Below, in pieces: positions 15,919-28,416 of a stretch of DNA of 64,000 bases. A model generated the notes under the pieces. It was given only the letters and a program-made list of their open reading frames with translations. It was not told where the DNA came from and did not search any database. The DNA is taken from NCBI RefSeq assembly GCF_007833165.1, contig NZ_VOBQ01000002.1, forward strand, positions 124,001 to 188,000. The letters run 5' to 3'. The stretch comes from Caenimonas sedimenti. GTDB taxonomy: Bacteria > Pseudomonadota > Gammaproteobacteria > Burkholderiales > Burkholderiaceae_C. Position numbers and translations under genes: made by a program. Each line of letters begins with the position of its first letter. Positions within the stretch are counted from its first letter, which is position 1.

Positions 15919-17529
15919 CTATTCCTGCAGCAGGTACCGCGAGACCTTCGGCGGCTCCTCCGCCACGTGGAACGCCAGCCGCCGGTCGCGCAATTGCACG
16001 TCGGCCGCGCTCACCCGGTCGAAGCGCCGCAGGTGTTCCGTCCATGAAGAGTCGGTGATCTGCTCGACGTAGCGGCCCGGCTCGTTCAGGTCGTGCAGCA
16101 ACTGCCAGTCGAGCGCGCCCTGGCGCAGGCGGCTGCGCCGGCTTTCCTGCATCAGGGCCAGGAAATCCTCCGCGCGTGCCGGGTCGATGGTGTACTCGAT
16201 GCACACCTGGATGCGCCCGGGGCGCTGCGGCGCTTCCATCTGCGGCACCTTGATCACGCCGCGCGACGGCGTGATGTCCTCCTCGGTGCCGCGGTCGATG
16301 GTGCGCCGCTGCGCGAGCGCCATGAGCAGCACGCTGGTCACGGACGAAATCGCGATGGCGTCGTGGATGCTGCTCCAGGTCGCCACCTGGCCCCACAGCG
16401 CGGCGCCGGCGGCCGTCGCGCCCATCAACGCCATCTGGTAGATCGACATGCCGCGCGCCCGCACCCAGTCGGGCAGCGCCATCTGCGCCGCCACCGTCAG
16501 CGAATTGGCCACGGTGATCCAGGCGGCGCCGGCAAAGACCATCGCCGGCACGGCGACCCACACGGTGGTGGCGAAGCCCACGCCGATCGCCCCCACGGCC
16601 TGCACGACCGTGCCCACCAGCACCCGCCGCTGCAAGGGCAGCCAGGCGCGGATGCGCGGCATCAGCAGGGCCGCGATGATGGCGCCGACACCCATGGAGG
16701 CCAGCAGCAGCGTGAAGGTGCCGGCCTGCCCGCCGGGCAGCGCGCGCGCCAGCAGGGGCAACAAGGCGAGCAGGGCGGTGGAATGCAGGAAGAAGAGCGA
16801 GATGCGCAGCAGGATGGGCCGCAGCCGCGAAGACTGCCGCACGTACTGCAGGCCGACGCGCATGGCGCTCGCCAGCGGCTCGCGGCCCAGCGGGCTTTCC
16901 TTGTGCACGCGGCGCCAGCGCATGATGACAAAGCCGGCCAGGACGGACAGCACGGCATTGAGCACGAACACCCATTCGCTGCCCACGCTGGCGATCAGAG
17001 CGCCGGCGACCAGCGGGCCGATGATGCGCGAAGCGTTCATCGCGATGCCGTTCAGCGCCAGCGCCTGCGGCAGTTGCGGCGGCGGAACCACCTCGGGGAT
17101 GATGGCGGCGAACACCGGCCAGCGCATCGCCAGGCCGATGCCGTTGGCGAAGGTGAGGGCGAGCAGCAGCGGGGCCGTCATGCCGCCGAGCAGGATCACC
17201 ACGCACAACACGGTGGCGATGATGGCCACCCAGAATTGCGTGGCCATGAAATAGAGCCGGCGGTCGACCGTGTCGGCCAGCGCACCGCTGGGCAGGCCCA
17301 GCAGGAAGACCGGCAGCGTCGAGGCCGACTGCACCAGCGCCACCCAAAGCGGCGACGGCGCGATCGACGTCATCAGCCAGGCCGCGGCCACGTCGTTCAT
17401 CCACATCGTGGTATTGGCCGCCAGCCACGTGAACCACAGCATGCGGAAGACCGGGGCCTTCAGGGGCCCGAATGCCGATTCGCGGACGGGGGCCGGCCGT
17501 GCTCCGGCTTCGGGGGAGATGTCCGGCAA
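15919..17529 (-). CDS. MFS exporter fused to C-terminal monooxygenase-like domain
   Basis: 536 residues. Residues ~25-420 form a 12-helix major facilitator domain of the EntS/transmembrane-secretion-effector type (MWMNDVAAAWLMTS, PSGALADTVDRRLYF). The last ~100 residues form a soluble domain (VCIEYTIDPARAEDFLALM...SWTEHLRRFDRVS) that resembles antibiotic-biosynthesis monooxygenase/ABM folds. This fusion is known in the MFS_3 group. Cargo unknown. Convergent with plsY. Confidence 0.88.
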   Translation of the reverse strand: MPDISPEAGARPAPVRESAFGPLKAPVFRMLWFTWLAANTTMWMNDVAAAWLMTSIAPSPLWVALVQSASTLPVFLLGLPSGALADTVDRRLYFMATQFWVAIIATVLCVVILLGGMTAPLLLALTFANGIGLAMRWPVFAAIIPEVVPPPQLPQALALNGIAMNASRIIGPLVAGALIASVGSEWVFVLNAVLSVLAGFVIMRWRRVHKESPLGREPLASAMRVGLQYVRQSSRLRPILLRISLFFLHSTALLALLPLLARALPGGQAGTFTLLLASMGVGAIIAALLMPRIRAWLPLQRRVLVGTVVQAVGAIGVGFATTVWVAVPAMVFAGAAWITVANSLTVAAQMALPDWVRARGMSIYQMALMGATAAGAALWGQVATWSSIHDAIAISSVTSVLLMALAQRRTIDRGTEEDITPSRGVIKVPQMEAPQRPGRIQVCIEYTIDPARAEDFLALMQESRRSRLRQGALDWQLLHDLNEPGRYVEQITDSSWTEHLRRFDRVSAADVQLRDRRLAFHVAEEPPKVSRYLLQE

Positions 17530-17556
17530 GCTAGGACCTGTTCACCCGGCCACGCA

Positions 17557-18192
17557 TCAGTAACGCCGCTCCAGCACCATGGTGTCGTTGTCGCGCCGCA
17601 TCTGGAAACGGCCGAGGAAGCTGTTGCCGAGCAGGACGTACGGCATGCTGGCCGGGACGACGGCCGCGTCGACGTCGTAGATTTCGACGTCGCCGATGCG
17701 CACGGAGGCGAGTTTCACCGTCCAGATCTGCACGACCCCATTGGCCGTGCCGGCTTGACCGATCGTGCCCTTGCGGTAGTCGATGCCCAGGCGCTGGGCC
17801 TCCGAGACGGTCATCGCCACGGCGGTGGCCCCGGTGTCGACCATGAACTGCACGGACTTGCCGTTGATCTGGCCCGCGGTGACGAAATGTCCGCCGGTGC
17901 CGGCCGCCAGCACGATCCGCTTGCCACCCTGGACAGGGGCGCCACCGACGCTGGCCGGAGCGTCCCCCACGCGCAATGCCACGCGCTTGCCGGCGATCTC
18001 GACAACCGCCTGGTCGCCGGTCACCGAAAGCACCTTCACCCCCTGGTGGGTTTCGCCCGCCCCCAGCGATTTTGGCGCGGAGCCATCGACGATCAGCAGC
18101 GCCTTGCTGCCCAAAGTGCCTTGCAGGGCCACCGTCTGCGCGCCGGCGACGCTGGTGGTCAGGGCAAGGAGGGCGGCGCAAAGGAGTCGCAT
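17557..18192 (-). CDS. Periplasmic retropepsin-like aspartic protease
   Basis: 211 residues with a signal peptide (MRLLCAALLALTTSVAGA). The C-terminal half carries the single aspartic-protease motif FMVDTGATAVAM (Asp119) and LLGNSFLGRF, as in the bacterial clan AA proteases of about 200 residues that act as dimers. The N-terminal ~90 residues form a small beta domain (VALRVGD). Its start is 2 bases from the end of yajQ, so it is likely the second gene of that unit. Substrate unknown. Confidence 0.85.
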   Translation of the reverse strand: MRLLCAALLALTTSVAGAQTVALQGTLGSKALLIVDGSAPKSLGAGETHQGVKVLSVTGDQAVVEIAGKRVALRVGDAPASVGGAPVQGGKRIVLAAGTGGHFVTAGQINGKSVQFMVDTGATAVAMTVSEAQRLGIDYRKGTIGQAGTANGVVQIWTVKLASVRIGDVEIYDVDAAVVPASMPYVLLGNSFLGRFQMRRDNDTMVLERRY

Positions 18193-18194
18193 CG

Positions 18195-18680
18195 TCAGTC
18201 CCGGAAGTTGTTGAAGGAGAGCGGGAGGTCGGCCATCTCCTTGCGCACCAGTGCCATCGCGGCCTGCAGGTCGTCGCGCTTGGCGCCTGTGACGCGCACG
18301 GCGTCACCCTGGATGGCGGCCTGCACCTTGAGCTTGCTGTCCTTGATGAGCTTCTGCAGCTTCTTGGCATGCTCGCTCTCGATGCCGCTGCGCACCTTGA
18401 TGATCTGGCGCACCTTGTCGCCGCCGGCCTTCTGCACATCCCCCTTGTCCAGGAAGCGGACGTCGACGTTGCGCTTGACCAGTTTGGCCATCAGGATGTC
18501 CAGCACCTGCTGCAGCTGGAAGTCGGCGTCGCCGGTCAGGGTGATCTCCTTCTCGCGCAGTTCCAGGGCCGCCGAAGTGCCCTTGAAATCAAAGCGCGTG
18601 CCGATCTCCTTGGCCGCGTTTTCGACGGCGTTCTTCACGTCCACCATGTTCGGATCACAGACGGTATCGAATGAAGGCAT
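18195..18680 (-). CDS. yajQ: YajQ-family nucleotide-binding protein
   Basis: 161 residues from [19 protein letters not shown]; the start at 18680 matches the invariant family N-terminus. YajQ proteins have two ferredoxin-like domains and bind cyclic di-GMP or other nucleotides; in some bacteria they act with transcription regulators. The conserved FDFKGTSA and [22 protein letters not shown] segments are present. Divergent from murB with 45 bp between starts. Confidence 0.96.
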   Translation of the reverse strand: MPSFDTVCDPNMVDVKNAVENAAKEIGTRFDFKGTSAALELREKEITLTGDADFQLQQVLDILMAKLVKRNVDVRFLDKGDVQKAGGDKVRQIIKVRSGIESEHAKKLQKLIKDSKLKVQAAIQGDAVRVTGAKRDDLQAAMALVRKEMADLPLSFNNFRD

Positions 18681-18725
18681 CCTCGCTGACTCCCTGTCGC
18701 GTTCGGCTTGGGCGACAATTCTCCC

Positions 18726-19766
18726 ATGATCGTCGAGCAAAACGCGTCCTTGCAGCCGCACAACACCTTCGGCATCGTCGCCAGGGCGCGGACGCTGGTG
18801 CGGGTGCACGGCGAAGCCGATGTGCAGGCCCTGCTGGCGCACCCCGAACTCGGGCCGGCGCCGAAGTTCATCCTGGGTGGCGGCAGTAACATCGTCCTGA
18901 CGGGTGACGTCAAGGCGACCGTGCTCAAGGTCGAGGTGGCGGGCCGGCGGGTAGTCGAAGAACGTCCCAATGCCATCGTGGTCGAGGCGGGCGCCGGTGA
19001 GAACTGGCACGACTTTGTCGCCTGGACGATGGATCAAGGCCTGCCGGGCCTGGAAAACCTGGCCCTGATCCCTGGGACGGTCGGGGCGTCCCCGGTCCAG
19101 AACATCGGCGCTTATGGCATCGAGCTGCAGGACCGCTTCGAGTCGCTGGACGCCATCGATCTCGTCACCGGACGCCTTTTCACGCTGGATGCCGCGCAAT
19201 GCGCCTTCGGCTACCGGGATTCCGTCTTCAAGCACTCCCCGGCGCGCGACAGCGATCTGGGCCTGGCCGGGCGGGCGCTGATCCTGCGGGTGCGCATGCT
19301 GCTGCCCAAACCCTGGCGGCCGGTGCTCGGCTATCTCGACTTGCAGCGCAAGATGGCCGAAACCGGGGTGGCGGAGCCCACCGCGCGGCAGATTTTCGAC
19401 TGGGTTTGCGCCATTCGGGGCGCCAAGCTGCCCGACCCGCGCGTCATCGGCAACGCCGGGAGCTTCTTCAAGAACCCGACCGTGACGCCTGAGCAGTGCC
19501 AGGACATCATCGGCCGCGAGCCCGGCATCGTGCATTACCCCATGCCCGACGGCAGCGTGAAGCTGGCGGCCGGGTGGCTCATCGATGCCTGCGGATGGAA
19601 AGGCAAATCGGTGGGCAAGGCGGGCGTTTACGAGAAACAGGCGCTGGTGCTGGTGAACCGTGGGGGCGCCACCGGAGGCGAGGTGGTCACGCTGGCGCGC
19701 GCCATCCAGACCAGCGTCTATGAGCGATTCGGCATCCGGCTGGAGCCGGAACCGGTGGTGGTCTAG
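18726..19766 (+). CDS. murB: UDP-N-acetylenolpyruvoylglucosamine reductase
   Basis: 346-residue FAD enzyme that reduces enolpyruvyl-UDP-GlcNAc to UDP-MurNAc in peptidoglycan synthesis. FAD-binding [25 protein letters not shown], the proton-donating serine in AGSFFKNP (near residue 245) and the C-terminal glutamate in LEPEPVVV are visible. Length fits type I MurB of proteobacteria. Start [16 protein letters not shown] is chosen over one six codons upstream. Confidence 0.96.
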   Translation: MIVEQNASLQPHNTFGIVARARTLVRVHGEADVQALLAHPELGPAPKFILGGGSNIVLTGDVKATVLKVEVAGRRVVEERPNAIVVEAGAGENWHDFVAWTMDQGLPGLENLALIPGTVGASPVQNIGAYGIELQDRFESLDAIDLVTGRLFTLDAAQCAFGYRDSVFKHSPARDSDLGLAGRALILRVRMLLPKPWRPVLGYLDLQRKMAETGVAEPTARQIFDWVCAIRGAKLPDPRVIGNAGSFFKNPTVTPEQCQDIIGREPGIVHYPMPDGSVKLAAGWLIDACGWKGKSVGKAGVYEKQALVLVNRGGATGGEVVTLARAIQTSVYERFGIRLEPEPVVV

Positions 19767-19783
19767 ACCGCGGAAGCTGGCGG

Positions 19784-20626
19784 TCAGCGCTTGTAGTACT
19801 CCTGCACTGTGTCCCATGCCACCTGCTGCAGGTGGCGAGCCGTGGCGGCATCGAGCCCCGCGTTGTAAGCCAGCCCCACCGGCGACTTCTTGAACAGCGC
19901 CGCATAGGTCGTGCACGCCGCCAGGTAAGTGCCGGCCAGGCTGGGGTGGCGCTTGTCGGCCACGTACAGGTTGAGGTCGGGCTTCTGGGCGATCGACCGC
20001 GCGAAGGCCAGGCCCGCCGGGATCACGAAGGCATCGTTCGCGTTCGCCTCGCGGGTGTAGGCCTCGGCCAGCTGGGCCGTCATCTCCGGCGCGTCCTGGT
20101 AGGCCCAGGACATGAAGTAGACCGGCCGGGCCCCATGCTTGCGCACGGTGTCGGCGTTCTTCTTCGCGAAATCCTTGAACACCGGCGCCAGTTGCGGATG
20201 CAGCGGGCACTGGCTGCAGTCCATCATGATCGCCACGTCGAACAGCTTGTCGAGCTTGTTGAACGTGACGACGTTGTTGGCGCCGAAGCTGTAGCCGCCG
20301 ATGGCGTTGGGCCGGAAGTAGCTGTCGACGTCGTGCCAGTCGAAGCCCGAGCCGCTGATGGTGACCGAGGTCGCCCGATGCCGGAAGCCCGGCATGCCCT
20401 GCGCGATGAGCTGGCCGACGTGGCCATGCAGGCTGTTGTTGTAATAGAAGAAGCTGTTGCCGATGTAGATGGCCGAGGCCGGGCTGTCGATACCGGCATC
20501 GGTCATCTTGGGTTTGAGCGGCGTCTGCGCGCAGGCCGGCAGGAGCATCCCGGCGGCCGCGGCCAGGAGCAGGGTGGAGCAGGCGCGCGCCAGGCGGGCG
20601 ACCGGGGCCGGCAGGGGGATGGGCAT
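19784..20626 (-). CDS. SGNH/GDSL-like lipoprotein
   Basis: 280 residues starting [12 protein letters not shown], chosen for the GAAGGAG ribosome site 7 bases upstream. A lipobox LLPAC puts the lipidated cysteine at 32. The nucleophile block [12 protein letters not shown] (Ser58) and the late block [11 protein letters not shown] (Asp and His) fit an SGNH hydrolase fold, so an esterase or acyl-hydrolase activity in the envelope is inferred. No named family recognised. Confidence 0.78.
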   Translation of the reverse strand: MPIPLPAPVARLARACSTLLLAAAAGMLLPACAQTPLKPKMTDAGIDSPASAIYIGNSFFYYNNSLHGHVGQLIAQGMPGFRHRATSVTISGSGFDWHDVDSYFRPNAIGGYSFGANNVVTFNKLDKLFDVAIMMDCSQCPLHPQLAPVFKDFAKKNADTVRKHGARPVYFMSWAYQDAPEMTAQLAEAYTREANANDAFVIPAGLAFARSIAQKPDLNLYVADKRHPSLAGTYLAACTTYAALFKKSPVGLAYNAGLDAATARHLQQVAWDTVQEYYKR

Positions 20627-20759
20627 GTTGTCTCCTTCGTTGTTGTGCGGCCGCGCCAGCATACGGCCTAGAGCTGTTTTTTGTCACGGACCCCCACGTT
20701 CCAGGGGTGGTGTGACTTGGGGCGAGACGAATACCATCGGTTACATCTTGGAGGTCCCC

Positions 20760-21869
20760 ATGCTTGCCCGTTCCACCGTGCTTTCCCGTCTCGCCCTGGC
20801 CGCCGCGGCAGCCTGTGTCGCACCTGCGGTGCTGGCGCAAACCGATCCCGCGACGCCTGCCGCCCCGGCGGCGGCACCTGCAACGGCCGCTCCCGCTGCG
20901 ACCGCGCCGGCCGCCCCGGCCGATCCCGCGGCCATCGAACAGGCCTTGAAGGCCACGCCGGTGCTGCTGGACGCCGCCGGCATCGCCAAGGGCAACGCCG
21001 TCCTGAAGGGCAAGCGCTTCTACATCGCCGAATACCGCGTGCTGTTCGAGGTGAGCGGCCGGGTCACGGCGAACACCCGTGCCGCCTACTTCGGCGGCCG
21101 TGACTACGGCGCGACGCGCGTCTCGGTCAACTACGAATGGAAGCAGCCGGATTTGCAGCTGATGCAGGCCATCACCGACAAGGCCTACGCGGACTTCCTG
21201 GCGCGCATGGATGCGGCCGGCTTGAAGCCGGAGCCCATCGACGCCTTCGTGCAGGCGAACGGCGCGGTCTACGAGACCAAGGTCGAGCCGACCAAGCCGG
21301 GCGCAGAGGTGTACGAGGAAGTCGATCTCGGCTACGGCAAGCGCAAGTACATGGTGTTCGCTCCGACGGGCACGCGCACGGTGGAGCGCGGCTTCATCGG
21401 CCTCGGCGCGGGCAACATCGGCAAGCGCATCGATTTCAGCAAAGGCAACATGGAAGGCGTCTCGGTCGGCATGGTGGTGAACCTGGCCGCCCAGGAGTCG
21501 TCCGGGGGCGGCAGTTCGATGTTCAAGCGCGGCTCCAGCGCCAATGCCTCGGCCGCCATGGAAGTGGGTGTGCCGCCGAAGCAGTTCGGGGTGCTGCAGA
21601 CGCACGCGACCTCGCAGGCCGTGCAGCTGACGGCGCCGCTGGCCGTGCCCGGCCAGTTCGCCGACCTGCGGGAGGTGGGCGGCTACGACACGCAGAAGGA
21701 CGCCGTGGTCCAGGGCATCCAGATGCTGGGCCGTTTGACGATGGGCCTGGCCGGCAACAACAGCAAGAAGGTCGACATGGCGCTGGAAGTCGATGGCGCC
21801 GCGCTCGCGAAGCATGCCCTGCAGGGCATGGTGAGCACCAACCAGATGATGGTGGGGGCGATCCAGTAG
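20760..21869 (+). CDS. Secreted protein of unknown function, Ala/Pro-rich N-terminus
   Basis: 369 residues: signal peptide ending VLAQ (~residue 26), an Ala/Pro-rich linker to about residue 58, then a globular domain beginning [16 protein letters not shown] with [31 protein letters not shown]. Probably periplasmic or surface-bound. Long even beta-like segments and a GGGSS linker near residue 245 are visible. I recognise no family. Ends 5 bases before the end of the convergent TIR gene. Confidence 0.8.
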   Translation: MLARSTVLSRLALAAAAACVAPAVLAQTDPATPAAPAAAPATAAPAATAPAAPADPAAIEQALKATPVLLDAAGIAKGNAVLKGKRFYIAEYRVLFEVSGRVTANTRAAYFGGRDYGATRVSVNYEWKQPDLQLMQAITDKAYADFLARMDAAGLKPEPIDAFVQANGAVYETKVEPTKPGAEVYEEVDLGYGKRKYMVFAPTGTRTVERGFIGLGAGNIGKRIDFSKGNMEGVSVGMVVNLAAQESSGGGSSMFKRGSSANASAAMEVGVPPKQFGVLQTHATSQAVQLTAPLAVPGQFADLREVGGYDTQKDAVVQGIQMLGRLTMGLAGNNSKKVDMALEVDGAALAKHALQGMVSTNQMMVGAIQ

Positions 21870-21874
21870 GCGCT

Positions 21875-24304
21875 CTAGCGCCGTCGGGCCAACGCTTCGA
21901 GGTCTTCGATGGGTTGGCCGCCGGCCCTGGCGTCGATGCCCGTGCGCAGTTCGATGGCCGTGTCCGCGGCTGACGTTGAGCGGTCGGGGCCGCCGAAGAC
22001 GAACCGCTGCACTGTGGGGCCCGCGCGCCAATGCAGCACGATGTCCCTGCCGGCCGGCAACTCGACGTCTTCGATACCGTCGCCCGCCTTCTGGTCCGGC
22101 AGCTTGCGCTTGAATGTGGTGACCAGCGTCCCGTACTCGCCGTCGATGGCCCTCAGTTCGCCGTCGTTGTGCAGCGCCACGAGGGAGCCGTCCGCACTCG
22201 ATCGGATGCGGACGAATCTTGAGGCGCCGGCTCCGGTACTGCCAAATGTCCACTTCACCCCGCCGTCTTCCAGGCTGAAAGCAATGGCGCGGCCGTCCCG
22301 GTGTGCCGCCACGACGGCGCGGTCGCCGGCGAAAGCCACGCTGACGCCCGAGGACCGCGTCCTGGCCGCCTGATCCGCCTTTCGCCAGGCGGAGAACAGC
22401 GGATGGCTGATGCGCCGCGCGAGCTTGATCCCACAGGGGCCGTTCAGTTCGTAGAGCCAGAGTTCGTCCTCCTGCGTCAAGACCGCCAGGCGGCGGGAAT
22501 CGGCCGAGAACGCCGCGTCCGCCACCTGCTCGGCCGGGTCCGGGTAGCCGGTGCAGGGTTGGAGGCCCCCCGAGAGGTCGATGAGCCGGAACGCCCCCTG
22601 CTGGACTTCGTGGCCCATGAGCGCGAAATACCTGTTCCCTGGTGACCACTTGGATGAGGTTCTCGCGGTCAGGTAGATCACTTCGCAAGCCACCGCCTGG
22701 TCCCCCTGCAGCCGGCAGATGTTCTGCGCCCCGTGCTGGTTGCCTTCGATGGTCAATGTCCGGACGAAGCGCTGGCCCTCGGATTCGAAGAACACGGGCG
22801 GGAAGTCGCTCGATGAAAGCTTGTCGAACGCGTCCCGTCCCTTGCCCGCGGATCCCGCGTAGACAAGTTTCCCGGCGCGTGCCACCGCTTCCGGGTTCAT
22901 GAACTCGGCGTCGCGCCGGTTGACCTGGACGATCGGCTTGGCGCTCTTCCAGAGCTCGGCCTCCGTCCGGGCGGCCGGAAATTGCAGTGTCACCGGCCCG
23001 GCGCCGTCCACGCGGGGAGGAAGGGATGCCACTGCTGCCTTTTCCGGCAGGACTTCGTGCCCGGGCTTCGCGCCTGGGCGGATCCGGACGACCCGGGTGT
23101 CACCGACCTCCTGGGCGTCATCGCTGTCCTCGTCGCTGTGCAGGCCCAGTTCGGCGTACGAAAGCAGCAGTGAGCCTTTCGGCCCCTGATGCAGCCCCAG
23201 CGGCGCGGCATTCTCCAGCGTGAACGAGTAGAACTGCTCCAGTGCCGGCAACCGGTACAGCGTCACTTTTCGCCGCACGTCCATGACCAGCAGGGTGCCT
23301 CCATCCGACGTGCGGCCGTGGAGCGAGACGACAGGGGAGTCCAGCGGCCTGACCTGGGCCCCGGGCAGCTTCAGGTAGTTCCGGCCGCGCCAGCGGAGGA
23401 TTTGCTGGTCGGTGACCTTGTCCAGGACCTCGCCGAGAGGCATGAACTCGCGCAGCAGTTCCGCATGCAAGGCGCGGTAGCCCTGGTGTTCGTCCGGCCG
23501 CGATTCGCGAACCACCCGGTCCAGGGCCGCCAGCGCACTGGCGCGGTCGCCCGACCGGAGCATGGTGACGGCGGCTTGCCCTTGCGCCTGCAACGAGATG
23601 GCTCGGCGCGTTTCCTCGGCGCGCTTGCGGTTCTGCGCTTCCAGACCGGCCTGCGCGTCGGCCAGCCGGCGCTCGGTCCGTTCGGCTTGCAAGCCCAGGG
23701 CAAGCAGGGCAAAGGCCGCGACCACCGCTGCGCCCAACGCCGAAGCGGCATAGCGGCGCCTGCGCAGCCTTTCCTTTTCGAACGGGACGAAGGCCCGCAG
23801 GTCTTCCTCCACCAGCTGCGCGACGACCCGCGCGAGTTCCAGCCGCGCATCCGCCCGCAGCAGCCCGAGCCGCCAGCCATGCCGCAGGTCCGCATACCGG
23901 TGGGTCTGACCGTGCAAGGGTGTGATGGCGTCCGCAGGCGAGCCATCCACCAGCAGCAGGATGACGCGTCCGCCGGGCCGCTCGCCGAAAGCCTGGATCT
24001 CTTCACGAACCCAGGTGGAAGCCGCCGCTGCCGGGGAGCAGCAAACGATCAAGTACCGGGAGCGGGCCAGCGCGTCCCGCAATGCCTGCGTCAAAGCGCT
24101 CGCCCGGATGTCGGTGTGGTCCCGGAAGACCTTCAGGCGCCGGCCGCTGTGGGGCCCATCGGCGGGAAACTTGAACTCCTCCAGATGATGCTGGATCCGG
24201 GCCACCGTCCCCGAGTCCGTGTGGCTGTAGCTGATGAATGCGTCGTAGGATGGATCCAAGCGGTTCTCCCCCGGCCCCGGAAAAGGCCAATCTACCGGAG
24301 GCAC
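21875..24304 (-). CDS. TIR-domain membrane protein with propeller-like C-terminus
   Basis: 809 residues. Residues ~18-122 form a TIR-type domain ([38 protein letters not shown], where the glutamates at 101/102 fit the catalytic position of NAD-cleaving TIRs). A basic patch and one membrane helix (187-207) are followed by a charged, probably coiled-coil stretch (208-245). The remaining ~530 residues are beta-rich and propeller-like. Architecture suggests an inward TIR and a large outer or distal sensor. Role in defence or signalling is inference only; no defence neighbours are seen. Confidence 0.85.
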   Translation of the reverse strand: MPPVDWPFPGPGENRLDPSYDAFISYSHTDSGTVARIQHHLEEFKFPADGPHSGRRLKVFRDHTDIRASALTQALRDALARSRYLIVCCSPAAAASTWVREEIQAFGERPGGRVILLLVDGSPADAITPLHGQTHRYADLRHGWRLGLLRADARLELARVVAQLVEEDLRAFVPFEKERLRRRRYAASALGAAVVAAFALLALGLQAERTERRLADAQAGLEAQNRKRAEETRRAISLQAQGQAAVTMLRSGDRASALAALDRVVRESRPDEHQGYRALHAELLREFMPLGEVLDKVTDQQILRWRGRNYLKLPGAQVRPLDSPVVSLHGRTSDGGTLLVMDVRRKVTLYRLPALEQFYSFTLENAAPLGLHQGPKGSLLLSYAELGLHSDEDSDDAQEVGDTRVVRIRPGAKPGHEVLPEKAAVASLPPRVDGAGPVTLQFPAARTEAELWKSAKPIVQVNRRDAEFMNPEAVARAGKLVYAGSAGKGRDAFDKLSSSDFPPVFFESEGQRFVRTLTIEGNQHGAQNICRLQGDQAVACEVIYLTARTSSKWSPGNRYFALMGHEVQQGAFRLIDLSGGLQPCTGYPDPAEQVADAAFSADSRRLAVLTQEDELWLYELNGPCGIKLARRISHPLFSAWRKADQAARTRSSGVSVAFAGDRAVVAAHRDGRAIAFSLEDGGVKWTFGSTGAGASRFVRIRSSADGSLVALHNDGELRAIDGEYGTLVTTFKRKLPDQKAGDGIEDVELPAGRDIVLHWRAGPTVQRFVFGGPDRSTSAADTAIELRTGIDARAGGQPIEDLEALARRR

Positions 24305-24394
24305 GAGCTTTGTCGTCCCCAGATTGGGGGAGCAGGCTTGGCGGATCGTGCTGCCGGGGCAGGTGGGGGCCGGCTCCGCGCTCGAGCCTGACCG

Positions 24395-26049
<1,655 letters not shown>

Positions 26050-26172
26050 GGGGGAAGCGGTCGATCTGCGGGGGAAACCGCCGATTTTAGGGGACTGCCT
26101 CACCGGGCCTCCGGGGGGTGAATCCGCCAGGGCGCTTCGCGCGTATCAGGAAGAGTAGAGTCCCAAGCACAC

Positions 26173-26775
26173 ATGTCCTCCGATTCCAACGACCTTCGCC
26201 TCATCGCCCTGCTGGATCGCATCGGCGCGCGCATCCACGACCCGGCCCGCCAGCGCGAAAGCGAAGCGGCGCTGCGCGAGCTGTACGACCTCACCTCCAC
26301 CAAGCTGTACGGCCTGGCGGTGCGGGTGGTCGGCAACCGCGAATGGGCCGAGGACGTGCTGCAAGAGGCCTTCCTGACGCTCTGGCGCTCCGCCGCCGAC
26401 TACCGCGCCCCCCTCAGCCCGCCCATGGCCTGGATGGGCATGGTCGTGCGCAGCCGCGGGCTCGATTTCCTGCGGCGACGCACCAGCGAGCGCGCGGACG
26501 CCGGGCTGGAGCTCGACGACGCCATCACGGAGACGGTGGCGGGCGATTCGCCCAACCCGATGGACACCGCCCAGGCGAGCGAACAGGCCTGGGCGCTGCA
26601 CGAATGCCTGCGCAAGCTGGAGGCCCGCCAGCGCGAAGTGGTGAGCCTGGCCTACCTGCGCGACCTGAGCCACAGCGAGCTGGCGGAGCAGCTCAAGCTG
26701 CCGCTGGGCACCGTGAAAACCTGGATCCGCCGGGGCCTGGAGCAGCTGCGCGGCTGCCTCGGGCATTACGCGTGA
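26173..26775 (+). CDS. ECF-type RNA polymerase sigma factor
   Basis: 200 residues. Sigma region 2 spans LRELYDLTSTKLYGLAVRVVGNREWAEDVLQEAF (about residues 38-72) and region 4 lies in REVVSLAYLRDLSHSELAEQLKLPLGTVKTWIRRGLEQLR. The DVLQEAF and KTWIRRG motifs are typical of SigK-type ECF factors. Its partner is the membrane anti-sigma protein encoded 10 bases downstream, which should hold it inactive. The regulon is not visible. Confidence 0.94.
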   Translation: MSSDSNDLRLIALLDRIGARIHDPARQRESEAALRELYDLTSTKLYGLAVRVVGNREWAEDVLQEAFLTLWRSAADYRAPLSPPMAWMGMVVRSRGLDFLRRRTSERADAGLELDDAITETVAGDSPNPMDTAQASEQAWALHECLRKLEARQREVVSLAYLRDLSHSELAEQLKLPLGTVKTWIRRGLEQLRGCLGHYA

Positions 26776-26785
26776 GGGCCCGGCG

Positions 26786-27607
26786 ATGAATCTCCTCAGC
26801 CGCCCCGACCTGATCGACCGCCTTGCCGCGGCCTATGCCCTTGGCACCCTGCGCGGCGGCGCCCGGCGCCGCTTCGAGGAACTGGCCCGCCGCAGTCCTG
26901 CCGTCCGCGTGCAGGTCCAGGTGTGGCAGGAGCGCTTCATGTCGATCACCGAATTGCAGCATGCCCAGGCGCCGGATGCCAACGTGTGGAAGCGCATCGA
27001 GAACGTGATCGCCGCCGAGGGCCGGCCCGCCGCGGCCCCGGCCGCCGCTCCCGCGTCGCCGGCCGAAACCCTGCTGCGGGCCCTCGGCCTGTGGCGCCTG
27101 GGCGCGGTGGTGGGCGCCGTCGCCACGGTCGCAGCCGTCGCCGTCGCGCTCAACCTGCGCGGCGACCTGCAGGGGACCCAGACGGAACTGGCCCAGCTGC
27201 AGCAGCAGGGCCGCATGCTCGCGCAGCAGAACGCCACGCTGACGGCGCAGCTCGCCGCGCAGCCCGACATCCGCTACGTGTCGGTGCTGCATGACGACAA
27301 GGCGACCCCGACGATGCTGGTCACCTATGACCCGAAGCACAACACCCTGACCCTCAAGCGGGTGGGCAGCTACCAGGAAGCCGGCGACAAGTCGCTGCAG
27401 CTGTGGGCCATTCCGGCCGCCGGCGCGCCGCGCTCGCTCGGGGTCATGGGCGCGGACGCCGTGGCCAAGCTCGCGGCGGCGGAACAGGTCGTGGGGCAGT
27501 CGCCGCTGCTGGCGGTGAGCCTGGAGCCCAAGGGTGGGGTGCCCGGCGAGGGCGGGCCCACCGGCCCGGTGATCTTCAAGGGCGCCGTGTTGCAGACGCC
27601 CCTGTAG
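26786..27607 (+). CDS. Membrane anti-sigma factor, RskA-type
   Basis: 273 residues with an N-terminal zinc-less anti-sigma helical domain (DRLAAAYALGTLRGGARRRFEEL), a single membrane helix (VVGAVATVAAVAVAL, near residue 110), a Gln-rich coiled stretch (QLQQQGRMLAQQNATL), and a periplasmic RskA C-terminal domain (LQLWAIPAAGAPRSLGV). It pairs with the sigma factor directly upstream. Confidence 0.92.
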   Translation: MNLLSRPDLIDRLAAAYALGTLRGGARRRFEELARRSPAVRVQVQVWQERFMSITELQHAQAPDANVWKRIENVIAAEGRPAAAPAAAPASPAETLLRALGLWRLGAVVGAVATVAAVAVALNLRGDLQGTQTELAQLQQQGRMLAQQNATLTAQLAAQPDIRYVSVLHDDKATPTMLVTYDPKHNTLTLKRVGSYQEAGDKSLQLWAIPAAGAPRSLGVMGADAVAKLAAAEQVVGQSPLLAVSLEPKGGVPGEGGPTGPVIFKGAVLQTPL

Positions 27608-27623
27608 CCGCCAGGAGCGAGGC

Positions 27624-28361
27624 TCAGTGCCGGTGGTGGCGGTGCCCGCCCCACCCGCGCGAATAGCCGAGATTCAGCGAGATGCCGACCGGCGGGTAGT
27701 ACGGGCGGTACACGGGCACCGGATAGGCCGCCGGATAGACCGGGTAACCCGCCGGAACGACGACCTGCGGCTGCTGCACGATCACCGGAGCGGCCTGGAC
27801 CTGCGGAACCACCTGGACGCCATGCTGGATACCGGGCGCCACGACCACCGGGCCGTGGGGAGCGCCGGCCTGCGGCATCAGTTCCTGCGGCTCGTCGTTC
27901 TGCACCATGGGCGACACCCGCAGGCGGATCGTCGGGCCCGGGTCATAGGGCATCTGCACGGTGTGCTGGCGGCCGCCGTATTCGTAGGTGACGTTGTAGC
28001 CGACGGTGCGGTTCTCGTACGTCACCTGGGTGGTGCACTGCGGCTGCGCGTAGGCCTGGCGGTTGTTGTTGGCCTCGATCTGGTTGCCCAGGATCGCGCC
28101 CCCCACCGTGCCGATGATCGCGCCGGCCGTCCGGCCGCTGCCGCCGCCGATCTGGCTGCCGATGCCACCGCCGATGAGTGCGCCCAGCAGGCCGCCGCCA
28201 CCGGAGGTCTGCTGTTCAATGACCACCGGCTGGCTGCACACCTGGCGCGGGACCTGCACCTGTTGCACGACGGGGGTGCTGGAAAGGACGGTGCCGACTT
28301 CCTGCGCACCGGCGCCCAGGGCGACCAGCCCCAACGCGAGGGAGAGAGCGGACTTTTTCAT
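27624..28361 (-). CDS. Glycine-zipper 2TM-domain outer membrane protein
   Basis: 245 residues: signal peptide to about residue 19 (GAGAQ), a glycine-zipper pair GLLGALIGGGIGSQIGGG...GAIIGTVGGAILGNQI (residues ~57-96) as in SlyB/RcnB-like envelope proteins, a beta-rich middle domain (YENRTVGYNVTYEYGGR), then a Val/Pro/Tyr-rich low-complexity tail ending in a His-rich GGHRHHRH. Probably an envelope-stress or structural lipid-associated protein; no defined activity. Confidence 0.85.
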   Translation of the reverse strand: MKKSALSLALGLVALGAGAQEVGTVLSSTPVVQQVQVPRQVCSQPVVIEQQTSGGGGLLGALIGGGIGSQIGGGSGRTAGAIIGTVGGAILGNQIEANNNRQAYAQPQCTTQVTYENRTVGYNVTYEYGGRQHTVQMPYDPGPTIRLRVSPMVQNDEPQELMPQAGAPHGPVVVAPGIQHGVQVVPQVQAAPVIVQQPQVVVPAGYPVYPAAYPVPVYRPYYPPVGISLNLGYSRGWGGHRHHRH

Positions 28362-28416
28362 GGCTTGGCGTCTCGTTGACTGAGTGATGAGCCAAAGTCT
28401 AGCCAGCACGGCGTGG

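Noticed and set aside
18195..22688. 1497-codon minus-strand frame
   Set aside because: Only its last 161 codons (yajQ) are real; the rest crosses murB, the SGNH gene and the 20760 gene in wrong frames.
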